A stretch of DNA of 14,302 nucleotides, taken from contig CBDULX010000072.1 in the NCBI GenBank assembly GCA_965368175.1, positions 1-14,302 on the forward strand, written 5' to 3'. The notes under the pieces are model-generated. The model saw nothing but the letters and a program-made list of their open reading frames with translations. It was not told the DNA's origin and did not search any database. Positions 1 through 8,096 of this stretch are shown in pieces. The first letter of the stretch is position 1. Every line of letters begins with the position of its first letter. The translations under genes were made by a program, and so were the position numbers. The DNA is from CBDULX01 sp965368175. Lineage in GTDB: Bacteria > Pseudomonadota > Gammaproteobacteria > SZUA-229.

Positions 1-335
1 GCCTCGCCCAGTTGCTGTTGAAAATGCTTAAGCGGCTCCGGGACATGCTGACAACCCATCCAGAACACTCGTGGCTTATCGAAGTAGCCATATTTATCCA
101 GTTTCAACTGAAAACTCTCTGTCACCATCGATTGCGCCGCCCGATGCAAACATTGCTGCTGCTCATTTCTGATATTGCCAATAAAATGCAGCGTAATGTG
201 ATAATTCGAGGGGGCGACTCTACGCCCGGTCATAGACGATTGTGGCGTTTGCTTAAATGTCTGGGCAATTTGCTCGCGAATCTCATCGGAAGGCCACAGG
301 GCAAAGAATAGACGGTGAGTTTCAGTTTGAATCAT
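1..335 (-). CDS. thpR: RNA 2',3'-cyclic phosphodiesterase ThpR (2'-5' RNA ligase family), partial
   Basis: The minus strand from ATG at 333-335 is open to the window edge, giving 111 codons of an N-terminus. The protein begins MIQTETHRLFFALWPSDEIR, the usual opening of ThpR, and carries the first HxTL motif of the 2H phosphoesterase superfamily as HITL at residues 46-49, followed by HFIG. The second HxTx motif, expected further on, lies outside the window. Family members hydrolyse 2',3'-cyclic phosphate ends of RNA and can ligate tRNA halves in vitro; the cellular role is poorly defined. Its start codon lies inside the 3' end of pncC, with 14 bases shared, and no good Shine-Dalgarno precedes it, so translational coupling to pncC is likely. 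The family call is confident; the C-terminal half is unseen. Confidence 0.9.
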   Translation of the reverse strand, partial: MIQTETHRLFFALWPSDEIREQIAQTFKQTPQSSMTGRRVAPSNYHITLHFIGNIRNEQQQCLHRAAQSMVTESFQLKLDKYGYFDKPRVFWMGCQHVPEPLKHFQQQLGE

Positions 336-831
336 GTTCGATCAGACGTAATACACCCGATAAAGCCTCAAACACTGCCTGTTGACGCACCTGATTACGA
401 TCACCTTCGAAGTGATATCGGGTTGCCTCGAACAACTGCCCTGGCCTGGCCCAGGCTATCCACACGGTACCCACAGGCTTTAGCTCGGTGCCACCAGCCG
501 GCCCGGCAATGCCACTGATGGATACACCAATATTTGCAATGCAGCGATCCAGCAAACCAAGCACCATAGCCTTGACCACAGCCTGACTGACCGCACCATG
601 CTGTTCAAGCGCTATTGAATCGACGCCAAGCCAGTCCTGCTTCGACTGATTGCTGTAAGTCACCAGCCCACATTCAAACCAGTTTGAACTACCGGCAAGA
701 TCAGTCACGGCCTTGGCCACCCAGCCGCCAGTACAGGACTCAGCGGTGGCCAGCTTTAGATGTTGTGAGATCATTTTCTGTGCCACAGCCTCTAGCAGTG
801 ACTGCAGCTCATTATCGTTACTATTCGTCAT
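322..831 (-). CDS. pncC: Nicotinamide-nucleotide amidase PncC (CinA C-terminal domain protein)
   Basis: This 169-residue protein has the length of stand-alone PncC (E. coli about 165), not the two-domain CinA of other bacteria. Family-typical blocks are ATAESCTGGW (residues 28-37, with the presumed nucleophile Ser32), GLVTYSNQSK (55-64, with conserved Tyr59 and Lys64) and SGIAGPAGG. The enzyme deamidates nicotinamide mononucleotide to nicotinate mononucleotide, recycling the NMN released for example by NAD-dependent DNA ligase. It is the first visible gene of a minus-strand pair with thpR and diverges from mutS across 140 bp. A GGAG sits about 12 bases before the ATG, which is longer than ideal, but the next family residues leave little room for a later start. 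Confidence 0.93.
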   Translation of the reverse strand: MTNSNDNELQSLLEAVAQKMISQHLKLATAESCTGGWVAKAVTDLAGSSNWFECGLVTYSNQSKQDWLGVDSIALEQHGAVSQAVVKAMVLGLLDRCIANIGVSISGIAGPAGGTELKPVGTVWIAWARPGQLFEATRYHFEGDRNQVRQQAVFEALSGVLRLIEHDSN

Positions 832-845
832 AATCGTCAGAAGCT

Positions 846-880
846 CCAGATGATCCTATGGTACTACAGTAAACTGATAA
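846..880 (-). promoter_or_regulatory. Possible promoter of pncC
   Basis: On the minus strand TTATCA (875-880) is followed after 16 bases by TAGGAT (853-858). Each hexamer matches the sigma-70 consensus at 4 of 6 positions. Transcription would start near 846, leaving about 15 bases before the pncC ATG. This is a by-eye match only. Confidence 0.3.
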
Positions 881-971
881 TCAGGCAGTGCACTCTGCTG
901 AAAAATACACTGTTAGAGGATGAAAAAATTTAACTTTTAATGCTCCGGTCTAGCCATTAAACTTTCCCGCC

Positions 972-3536
972 ATGACCATAGCCGCAAACCACACACCGAT
1001 GATGCAGCAGTTTCTGCGCATCAAGGCTGAACACCCCGATATACTGCTGTTTTATCGCATGGGCGACTTCTATGAGCTGTTTTTCGATGATGCCCGTAAA
1101 GCGGCCGATTTACTGGACATAACCCTCACTGCCCGTGGTAAATCCGATGGTAAGCCCATACCCATGGCGGGAATCCCCTATCATGCGGCGGATAACTACC
1201 TGTCACGACTGATCAAACAGGGTCAGTCTGTTGCCATCTGCGAACAAATTGGTGACCCGGCCACCAGCAAAGGCCCGGTTGAACGCAAAGTCGTGCGCAT
1301 TATCACGCCGGGTACGGTCACCGAAGATAATTTACTGGAAGATCGTAAAGACAACCTGCTAATGGCCGTATGTTCCAGTGGCGAAAATATCGGCCTGTCG
1401 GTGATGGATGTGAGCTCCGGGCGTTTCAGTGTACAGGAACTCGACAGTCTGGAGCTGTTGAAGACCGAACTGGAACGACTGAAACCCGCGGAAATACTGG
1501 TGTCGGAAGAAGATACTCTTTATTCATTATTATCAGATCGAAAAACCGTGCGTCGTCAGCCTCCCTGGTATTTTGAACCAGATACCGCCCACCGGCTACT
1601 CACCGAGCAGTTTGCTACTCGTGATCTGTCCGGGTTTGGTTGCCAGGCCATGGAACTGGCGATTATGGCCGCCGGTTGTCTGCTGCAATATGTTAAGGAC
1701 ACCCATCGCACCAGCCTCCCGCATATTACCGGCTTGCAGGTAGAACGCAGTGAAGATAGCGTGATGCTGGATTCCGCCAGTCGTAAAAACCTGGAACTGG
1801 AGTACAACCTGTCTGGAGGCACAGAAAATACCCTGGCATCGGTGATTGACCACACATCCACCGCCATGGGTAGCCGCTGTTTGAGACGCTGGCTAAATCA
1901 GCCATTAAGGGACCAGCTTATTCTCAGCCAACGTCACCATGCTATAGCCACATTGCTGGATCATCAGGCCTTTGAAAATCTGCAAACTGAGCTGAAACAG
2001 GTGGGTGATATCGAGCGCATCCTTACCCGGGTCGCCATCAAATCCGCGCGCCCCCGGGATCTGTCCACACTGGGACAATCACTGGCCATCCTGCCCAGTT
2101 TACAGACTCTGCTGACAAACCTGTCCTCTGATTTAATATCCGAACTTGCCCAACAGATTGCCGAGCATCCTGAAACGGTGGATCTGCTGCAACAGGCGAT
2201 TATCGAGAACCCCCCAGTATTGATCCGGGATGGTGGTGTTATCGCCCAGGGCTATGATTCTGAACTCGATGAATTACGCAATTTAAGTCGCCATGCTGAT
2301 CAATTTCTCACTGATCTGGAGCAACGAGAGAAAGAACGCACCGGCATAAACACGCTGAAAGTTAGCTACAATCGAGTGCATGGTTATTACATAGAGATTT
2401 CCCGCGCTCAGTCGGAAAAAGTACCCGCCGATTACCTCCGACGTCAGACCCTGAAATCCGCCGAACGCTTCATCACCCCGGAGCTCAAGGAATTTGAAGA
2501 CAAAGTGCTGAGCGCCAAAGAACGGGCACTGGCCAGAGAAAAGGCACTGTACGACGAATTACTGGATCAATTGCTTGCACGACTTGCGCCGTTACAGCTC
2601 TGTGCCAGTGGTTTATCCCAGCTGGATAGCCTGAGCTGCCTGGCCGAACGCGCCGATCGCTTCAATTACAGCCAGCCGGAGTTTCAGGAAAGTCCCGGAA
2701 TAATCATCGAAGAAGGCCGACACCCGGTAGTGGAGCGGGTATCCAGCAGTCTATTTGTTGCCAATGATTGCAGGCTTAATGATCAACAACGCATGTTGAT
2801 CATCACGGGGCCCAATATGGGTGGTAAATCCACCTATATGCGTCAGACAGCCCTGATCGTTCTGCTGGCTCATATCGGCAGTTTTGTACCCGCCAAACGG
2901 GCACTGCTGGGCCCGATCGACCGCATTTTCACCCGAATAGGCGCTTCCGATGATCTGGCCAGTGGTCGCTCAACCTTTATGGTGGAAATGACCGAAGCCG
3001 CCAATATTCTTAATAATGCTACAGAAAAGAGCCTGGTACTGATGGATGAAATTGGGCGTGGCACCAGTACTTTCGATGGTCTGTCACTGGCCTGGGCCTG
3101 TGCCGAACACCTGGCCAGAAACAATCGTGCCTACTGTCTGTTTGCCACTCATTATTTTGAGTTAACCTCCATGGTCGATGACATTAAAACTGTGAGCAAT
3201 GTGCACCTGGATGCAGTAGAACATGGTGATACTATCGTGTTCATGCATGCGGTTAAATCAGGCCCTGCCAATCAAAGTTATGGTCTGCAGGTGGCTAAGC
3301 TGGCAGGGGTACCGGTGGAGGTGGTTCGCAATGCCGGTGAAAAACTGTTGAAGCTGGAACAGCAGTCTGCCAGTAAGCATGAAAAGTATATCGAGGAAAC
3401 CACCGGCCAGTTGGGCCTGTTCGATCATAATCCACACCCGGTTGTTGAACGGCTGCAACAGACCGATCTGGATAGCCTGACACCCAAAGAGGCCCTGAAC
3501 CTGCTCTATGAACTTCAAAATCAGGCCAGAAGTTAG
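972..3536 (+). CDS. mutS: DNA mismatch repair protein MutS
   Basis: The 854-residue protein is nearly the same length as E. coli MutS (853) and aligns along its whole length by eye. The N-terminal mismatch-binding motif GDFYE holds the Phe-x-Glu pair (Phe33, Glu35) that inserts at mismatches. The ATPase domain has Walker A GPNMGGKST at 613-621 and Walker B LMDEIGRGTST with Asp692-Glu693, followed by the FATHYFEL histidine switch. QLGLF at 813-817 fits the beta-clamp-binding consensus, and the C-terminal DSLTPKEALNLLYEL helix matches the tetramerisation region. MutS recognises mispairs and recruits MutL. The start was chosen because MTIAANHTPMMQQ matches the family N-terminus; no Shine-Dalgarno is visible before it. 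MutL is not in the window. Confidence 0.98.
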   Translation: MTIAANHTPMMQQFLRIKAEHPDILLFYRMGDFYELFFDDARKAADLLDITLTARGKSDGKPIPMAGIPYHAADNYLSRLIKQGQSVAICEQIGDPATSKGPVERKVVRIITPGTVTEDNLLEDRKDNLLMAVCSSGENIGLSVMDVSSGRFSVQELDSLELLKTELERLKPAEILVSEEDTLYSLLSDRKTVRRQPPWYFEPDTAHRLLTEQFATRDLSGFGCQAMELAIMAAGCLLQYVKDTHRTSLPHITGLQVERSEDSVMLDSASRKNLELEYNLSGGTENTLASVIDHTSTAMGSRCLRRWLNQPLRDQLILSQRHHAIATLLDHQAFENLQTELKQVGDIERILTRVAIKSARPRDLSTLGQSLAILPSLQTLLTNLSSDLISELAQQIAEHPETVDLLQQAIIENPPVLIRDGGVIAQGYDSELDELRNLSRHADQFLTDLEQREKERTGINTLKVSYNRVHGYYIEISRAQSEKVPADYLRRQTLKSAERFITPELKEFEDKVLSAKERALAREKALYDELLDQLLARLAPLQLCASGLSQLDSLSCLAERADRFNYSQPEFQESPGIIIEEGRHPVVERVSSSLFVANDCRLNDQQRMLIITGPNMGGKSTYMRQTALIVLLAHIGSFVPAKRALLGPIDRIFTRIGASDDLASGRSTFMVEMTEAANILNNATEKSLVLMDEIGRGTSTFDGLSLAWACAEHLARNNRAYCLFATHYFELTSMVDDIKTVSNVHLDAVEHGDTIVFMHAVKSGPANQSYGLQVAKLAGVPVEVVRNAGEKLLKLEQQSASKHEKYIEETTGQLGLFDHNPHPVVERLQQTDLDSLTPKEALNLLYELQNQARS

Positions 3537-3734
3537 GGGGAGTTCTGATCAGGTCATGCTTGTTTTATGCTGGCTAAAAATATCAGGGTTTTCCCCGAAG
3601 TTGGTTGCAATAGATTAAAATTCAGCCTCATTTTGTGAAAAATCCAAACATTTTTATTACGGCTGAAATTCAACCGTACTTAATCAGAGGTTCCCTAACT
3701 TGGCTAAACATTTGACCAGTGATATTGTCTCGAC
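3537..3734. other. mutS-nadK intergenic region with a long-loop inverted repeat
   Basis: No gene is visible in these 198 bases. The inverted repeat TTCAGCC (3621-3627) / GGCTGAA (3661-3667) spans a 33-base AT-rich loop that includes a CATTTTTATTAC run. No classical mutS terminator was found, so read-through into nadK remains possible. A candidate nadK promoter lies at the right end. Confidence 0.5.
3700..3728 (+). promoter_or_regulatory. Candidate nadK promoter abutting the start codon
   Basis: TTGGCT (3700-3705), a 17-base spacer and TATTGT (3723-3728) each match sigma-70 hexamers at 4 of 6 positions. Only six bases separate the -10 box from the nadK ATG at 3735, so a transcript from this promoter would begin at or next to the start codon. 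Confidence 0.35.
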
Positions 3735-4610
3735 ATGAAAATAAAAAATATTGGCATCATTGCTAAAAGCCTGGGAGAAAACGTCGCTGGTACGGTAAAC
3801 ACTCTCTATAACTATCTCAGTGAAAATTCCTATAATGTACTGCTGGATAAAAGTGCCGAGGCACTGATCAGTGATCACCCTGCCGATGCACTGGTAGACC
3901 GTGAAACCCTGGCCCTGAACAGTGATCTGGCCATAGTAGTGGGCGGTGATGGCACCTTCCTCAGCGCGGTACGGTCCCTGGCGGATTACCAGATACCGGT
4001 GATGGGTATCAATCTGGGACGACTGGGTTTTCTGGTGGATATCTCACCCAGTGAAATGCTGGAAAAACTGGAAGAGATTCTTAATAATCAGTATGTGGAT
4101 GAATGCCGATCTCTGCTCACATCACAGGTCACACGAAATGGTGAGGTAATCTGCGAAGCAGATGCTTTCAACGATGTGGTGGTGCATATCCGCGATGTGG
4201 CACGCATGATCGAATTCGATACCTTTATCAACGGCCAGTTTGTCAATTTCCAGCGCTCCGATGGGCTGGTGGTGTCCACACCCACCGGCTCTACGGCCTA
4301 TGCCCTGTCCAGCGGCGGCCCCCTGCTCCATGCTACTCTGGAGGCCATGGTACTGGTGCCTATCTGCCCCCACACGCTCACCAATCGTCCACTGGTGGTG
4401 AATTCCGATAGTAATATTGAAATCGTCATCGGTGAGAGCAGGCAAATGACTGCTCAGGTAACATTTGATGGCCAGATGGCCTTTGAAGTACAGTGGGGTG
4501 ACCGCATATTGATCAAACAGAAACCACAAAAGATTCACCTGATTCATCCAGCCAGTTATGATTATTATGAAATTCTCCGGGCCAAACTTCGCTGGAGCGA
4601 ACAACTCTAA
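3735..4610 (+). CDS. nadK: NAD kinase
   Basis: This 291-residue protein matches E. coli NadK in length (292). It carries the diagnostic GGDGT motif at residues 70-74 (VVGGDGTFLSA), the GINLGRLGFL segment at 91-100, the NDVVVH strand around 146-151 where relatives have NE[VA], and the glycine-rich DGLVVSTPTGSTAYALSSGG block at 176-195 that binds NAD. It phosphorylates NAD to NADP with ATP or polyphosphate in the cytoplasm. It sits 198 bp after mutS and 21 bp before recN; nadK next to recN is a common proteobacterial arrangement and suggests co-transcription. No Shine-Dalgarno is present before the ATG. The MKIKNIGIIAK start fits the family, where the first beta strand begins immediately. Confidence 0.97.
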   Translation: MKIKNIGIIAKSLGENVAGTVNTLYNYLSENSYNVLLDKSAEALISDHPADALVDRETLALNSDLAIVVGGDGTFLSAVRSLADYQIPVMGINLGRLGFLVDISPSEMLEKLEEILNNQYVDECRSLLTSQVTRNGEVICEADAFNDVVVHIRDVARMIEFDTFINGQFVNFQRSDGLVVSTPTGSTAYALSSGGPLLHATLEAMVLVPICPHTLTNRPLVVNSDSNIEIVIGESRQMTAQVTFDGQMAFEVQWGDRILIKQKPQKIHLIHPASYDYYEILRAKLRWSEQL

Positions 4611-4631
4611 CAGGGACAACCATAACCCCCC

Positions 4632-6305
4632 ATGCTAAATCATATTCGAATTCGCAATTTTGCCATCATAGACCATCTGGATCTGGATTTTGCCCTGGGC
4701 ATGACCAGCCTGACTGGCGAAACCGGTGCCGGTAAATCCATCCTACTGGGCGCACTGGGTTTATTACTGGGTGACCGGGCCGATAGCGACAGTGTGAGAA
4801 CGGGCTCCAGTAAAGCCGAGATCAGCGCTGAATTCGACCTTGGCCAATTACCCCATGTGCTGCAATGGCTGAAAGACAAAGAACTGGATTCAGAAACGGA
4901 CTGTTTATTACGTCGACGCCTGTCCAGTGATGGCCGCTCCAGGGCCTTTATCAACGGCAGCCCGGTGCCCTTGCAGGATATGCGTGAACTGGGTGAAATG
5001 CTGGTGGACATCCACGGCCAGCACGAGCATCAATCACTAATGAAACCGGCCATGCAGCGCCAGTTGCTGGATGATTATGCCGGCCACAGAAAGCAGCTGG
5101 ATGAACTTAAAACCATTTACAAACAATGGCAAACCACAAAAACTGAATATGAGCAGTTGAAAAATGCCTCCAACGACCGTAATGATCGCATAGATCTGCT
5201 GCGCTATCAGGTACAGGAACTGGACAACCTGTCACTGGAAGAAAACGAGTACAAACATATCTCGGATGAACACCAGCGGCTGGCCAATGCTGACCGCCTG
5301 ATGGCGGTTAGCCAGACTGCGTTGCAGGTACTGTATGAATCAGAACAGGCGAGTATCTACAGCCAGCTCGCTCATCAGGCCTCACAAATCGAATCCATCA
5401 GCGAAACCGATAACCAGCTCTCGCCAGTCAATAACCTGCTCAATGATGCCATCATCCAGGTTGAAGAAGCCTCTTCGGCCCTGCGAGACTATCTGGATCA
5501 GCTGGAAAGCGATCCTCAACGATTAACTGAAATTGAAGGCCGATTTAGCCTGATTCATGATCTGGCCAGAAAGCACCGGGTGGAGCCGGAACAGCTGATC
5601 GATATCCACCAGCAGCTGGTCAATGAACTGAATAACCTGGACCATGCTGATGAGAACCTGAGTTTGCTGGAAACCCGTTCACAACAGCTGGCACAGGACT
5701 ATCTGAGCAAAGCCGACGCTTTATCTAAATCCCGACATCAGACCGCTGGCCAGTTAAATAAAGCCATCACAGAAGCCATGCAGACTCTGGGCATGAGCGG
5801 CGGCAAATTTGAAATTCAGATCAACAGCGACAACAAAACCGCATACACCGCTCAGGGCTTCGATAATATCGAATACCGTGTCAGTGCCAATCCGGGTCAG
5901 CCACCCAAAGCCCTGGCCAAAGTCGCTTCTGGTGGTGAACTGGCTCGCATCAGCCTGGCTATCCAAATGATAACTGCTCAGCAGGGCCGCATCCCTACCC
6001 TGATTTTCGATGAAGTGGACAGCGGCGTCGGCGGTGGCATTGCCGAAATAGTCGGGCGTCATTTGCGTAAACTGGGTGAAAGCCGTCAGGTGTTCTGCGT
6101 GACCCACCTGCCCCAGGTAGCTTCACAGGCCCATCACCATATGCAGGTATCCAAACAAACCCAGGCCAATGAAACCATGACCCAGATCATTCCACTGGCT
6201 GAACTGCAGCGCATCGATGAAATTTCCCGCATGCTGGGCGGCGTTGAAATCACAGAGCAGACCCGCGCCCATGCCGAGGAGATGTTAAAAAAAGCCCAGG
6301 CCTGA
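4632..6305 (+). CDS. recN: DNA repair protein RecN
   Basis: The 557-residue SMC-like ATPase is close to E. coli RecN in length (553). It opens MLNHIRIRNFAIIDHLDLDF and has Walker A GETGAGKS at 29-36, the ABC signature ASGGELARISLA near 432-443, Walker B TLIFDEVDSGVGG with Asp460-Glu461, and the histidine switch VTHLPQVAS near 490-498. Between the ATPase halves, roughly residues 150-400, the sequence is rich in Glu, Gln, Leu and Lys, consistent with the short antiparallel coiled coil of RecN. The protein acts in double-strand-break repair with RecA. In E. coli recN is under LexA; here no CTG-N10-CAG box is visible in the 21-bp gap or the end of nadK, so regulation may differ. AGGGA lies about 15 bases upstream, too distant to be a standard ribosome-binding site. 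Confidence 0.97.
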   Translation: MLNHIRIRNFAIIDHLDLDFALGMTSLTGETGAGKSILLGALGLLLGDRADSDSVRTGSSKAEISAEFDLGQLPHVLQWLKDKELDSETDCLLRRRLSSDGRSRAFINGSPVPLQDMRELGEMLVDIHGQHEHQSLMKPAMQRQLLDDYAGHRKQLDELKTIYKQWQTTKTEYEQLKNASNDRNDRIDLLRYQVQELDNLSLEENEYKHISDEHQRLANADRLMAVSQTALQVLYESEQASIYSQLAHQASQIESISETDNQLSPVNNLLNDAIIQVEEASSALRDYLDQLESDPQRLTEIEGRFSLIHDLARKHRVEPEQLIDIHQQLVNELNNLDHADENLSLLETRSQQLAQDYLSKADALSKSRHQTAGQLNKAITEAMQTLGMSGGKFEIQINSDNKTAYTAQGFDNIEYRVSANPGQPPKALAKVASGGELARISLAIQMITAQQGRIPTLIFDEVDSGVGGGIAEIVGRHLRKLGESRQVFCVTHLPQVASQAHHHMQVSKQTQANETMTQIIPLAELQRIDEISRMLGGVEITEQTRAHAEEMLKKAQA

Positions 6306-6335
6306 TAATTCAGGGCTGACAAAGCTAAAGCATGG

Positions 6336-6446
6336 GTCCGCTAATGAACGCAAATAAACGCAAATAAACGCAAATAAATGAAAAAGCATCTGTGTGTGTT
6401 GTGCGCCGTATGCGCACAACTAAAACATTTGCGTTCATTAGCGGAC
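6336..6446. repeat. Nested palindromic repeat element between recN and the GGDEF gene
   Basis: A perfect 20-bp inverted repeat bounds the element: GTCCGCTAATGAACGCAAAT at 6336-6355 and its exact reverse complement at 6427-6446. The left arm runs into three tandem copies of AACGCAAATA (6347-6376). In the middle is a second perfect hairpin, GTTGTGCGC (6398-6406) and GCGCACAAC (6412-6420) with the five-base loop CGTAT. It carries no ORF and sits exactly in the convergent gap between two genes, so it may serve as a two-way transcription stop or mRNA 3'-end stabiliser, but that is inference. No target-site duplication is obvious at its ends. Confidence 0.9.
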
Positions 6447-6481
6447 TATTGCTTTTTTCATCGGAATAATGAAGGACTATT

Positions 6482-8086
6482 CTACAGACTGACTTTGACT
6501 GTATTATAACCGGACTCCTTGGCGACAAATAAGCCCATATCGGCTTTGCGTATTAATGACGGCATATCGTCCAGCTCTTCTGAAGTAGTCGTCAATCCAA
6601 TACTGATGGTGAGTGATACAACACCTTCGGATGTATTATGCCTGGCCATGGCCACCTTATCCTTGATGGTTTCAGCAATTTTCTTGGCCTCCAGCAAATC
6701 CGTTTCATTGAGTAATACTATAAATCCATCATTACCGTAGCGGCCCATCAGGTCAGCGTCTTTTAACTCCGACATCACCAGTGAACTGATTTTTTTATGC
6801 ACGGCTGTTTTTACGCTATGGCCATGTTTTTCCAGCTGGTCTTCAAACTTGTCGATCTCGATAATCAGCAGAGAAAACACCCGTGGACTGTTCAATTTAT
6901 CAATATATGTCCTGGATTTTTCAATAAATTGCTCCCTGGAAAACAGCGTCTTCTGTCCATTGCTACCCGTCCCGGATTTTCGCACTTCATCCTGTAATCG
7001 CGCCAGCCTCAAAATCAGCATGCTCTGAGTTACAATGGCTGAAGCCAGTCGGGATTCCGCCAGGCTAAACTCTTTGCGACGGAACAGGGTAACCACGCCC
7101 TGTACTTTATGACTGGAATGCAGTGGGATATCAATCCGACTGATTTCACCGGTTTTGGCATTATCAATAATTTCACCACCAGTATTTGTCAATCGCTTGA
7201 TGCGATCACCGGTCCATTGTAAATCCGAGGCTCCGAGCAAATCGTTATCGCCAGCACGTGCAATTTTCTTAATGCTGCGCTCCTGAATCATACCCACTGC
7301 CGCAGCATCAACTTCGATGGCACCGGACATAAACAGCAACATGGTTTTGAACAATCGATCAACATCAGTGATGTTTTTCAGCTCATTGTGTAATTCACGT
7401 AATACCCGCGGCCAGTCCTGTACAGATCCTGATGAATGCAGGTTCAGGTCCTGATCCGACGAAACCACATCTGCAGCTGGAATATGATGAAGAAAGTCCA
7501 GCTCGGAATCGGTGACTGGTTTTAACCTCTGGTCTGAAAACACTGCCTGTAAACTAAAATAAACCACCGGCGTCAGAAGCAACAGACTATCGACCACTGC
7601 CGATTCAATCGGGATACCACTGAAGAGAATCAACGCCAGTCCCAGTAACAGAACTGAGGCTAGTGCGACCCAGTGACTTATTCTCGATAATGGTTTATAC
7701 CAGACAATTAACAGAACCAGCCCAATTATCGGGATCAGGTTATAAGCATTGATATCCAGAAACAGCTGCAGCGAAAATACACTAAATACACACAGGAAGG
7801 CAATGTGTGGCAACAGCCTTTGAACGACAGGAATATGGAGATGTTTGTTAGCTGCTTCGATAATTAGCGGTACCGCAATGGCAGCCAGGTAGAGGAATTG
7901 TCGTGCAGCAAAATCAAATGAGAGAAATAACAGAAATTCGCTGACAGTGATGATAACTGTCAGAGCCAGTAATAGCCCATATATTGCAGATGGTGATTTA
8001 GAGTTATTATCCCTATCACCATTCATACTCGAGAGCACCGACATCGGTTTTATCTCAGCATTCATGGTCATGACTCGATAAGCCAC
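6482..8086 (-). CDS. Membrane protein with GAF-like region and degenerate GGDEF domain
   Basis: This 534-residue protein has about six hydrophobic segments (near 35-57, 64-79, 91-110, 116-130, 138-156 and 163-183), a GAF-like region around 240-365, and a C-terminal GGDEF fold from about 380. The signature is GNDGF at 451-455 where active diguanylate cyclases have GG[DE]EF. Using PleD as reference, the metal-binding Asp is Glu410, the guanine-contacting Asn and Asp are Leu418 and Thr427, and the conserved Lys is Glu415. The inhibitory RxxD site reads KxxD. The SIGLTT strand and the RKADMGLFVAKESGYN helix are well kept, so the fold is probably intact but cyclase activity unlikely; a nucleotide or protein receptor role is possible. 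The GTG start at 8084-8086 lies 13 bases after the core of a strong AAGGAGGTGA; ATG at residues 6, 8, 15 or 21 are alternatives. Confidence 0.85.
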   Translation of the reverse strand: MAYRVMTMNAEIKPMSVLSSMNGDRDNNSKSPSAIYGLLLALTVIITVSEFLLFLSFDFAARQFLYLAAIAVPLIIEAANKHLHIPVVQRLLPHIAFLCVFSVFSLQLFLDINAYNLIPIIGLVLLIVWYKPLSRISHWVALASVLLLGLALILFSGIPIESAVVDSLLLLTPVVYFSLQAVFSDQRLKPVTDSELDFLHHIPAADVVSSDQDLNLHSSGSVQDWPRVLRELHNELKNITDVDRLFKTMLLFMSGAIEVDAAAVGMIQERSIKKIARAGDNDLLGASDLQWTGDRIKRLTNTGGEIIDNAKTGEISRIDIPLHSSHKVQGVVTLFRRKEFSLAESRLASAIVTQSMLILRLARLQDEVRKSGTGSNGQKTLFSREQFIEKSRTYIDKLNSPRVFSLLIIEIDKFEDQLEKHGHSVKTAVHKKISSLVMSELKDADLMGRYGNDGFIVLLNETDLLEAKKIAETIKDKVAMARHNTSEGVVSLTISIGLTTTSEELDDMPSLIRKADMGLFVAKESGYNTVKVSL

Positions 8087-8090
8087 TCAT
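8055..8090 (-). CDS. Possible 11-residue leader peptide overlapping the GGDEF gene start
   Basis: The ATG at 8088-8090 is better spaced from the strong Shine-Dalgarno (8097-8106) than the GGDEF start: nine bases separate it from the GGAGG core. It opens an ORF, MSGLSSHDHEC, that is out of frame with the GGDEF protein and stops at TGA (8055-8057), just past two in-frame ATGs of the downstream gene (8069-8071 and 8063-8065). Ribosomes loading here could terminate and reinitiate, which would couple or limit GGDEF translation. There is no homology evidence for the peptide, and it may simply be a by-product of a GTG start. Confidence 0.3.
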   Translation of the reverse strand: MSGLSSHDHEC

Positions 8091-8096
8091 TAGCAC

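Noticed and set aside
3562..3578. LexA box upstream of nadK/recN
   Set aside because: CTGGCTAAAAATATCAG has 11 bases between CTG and CAG instead of 10 and lacks the TGTA core.
3590..3601. mutS terminator at GGGTTTTCCCC
   Set aside because: The possible stem is only three to four base pairs and is not followed by a T run.
4122..4619. 165-codon open frame on the minus strand opposite nadK
   Set aside because: It is fully antisense to a strongly conserved nadK, has a Gln- and His-rich composition without recognisable motifs, and no ribosome-binding site. The same applies to other long frames opposite mutS, recN, fabH and plsX.
6347..6376. CRISPR-like direct repeats
   Set aside because: The three 10-bp copies are directly adjacent without spacers, and there are no cas genes; this is a short tandem repeat.
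6336..6446. Insertion sequence or classical MITE
   Set aside because: There is no transposase and no target-site duplication directly flanking the 20-bp arms. A non-autonomous origin is not excluded, but evidence is lacking.
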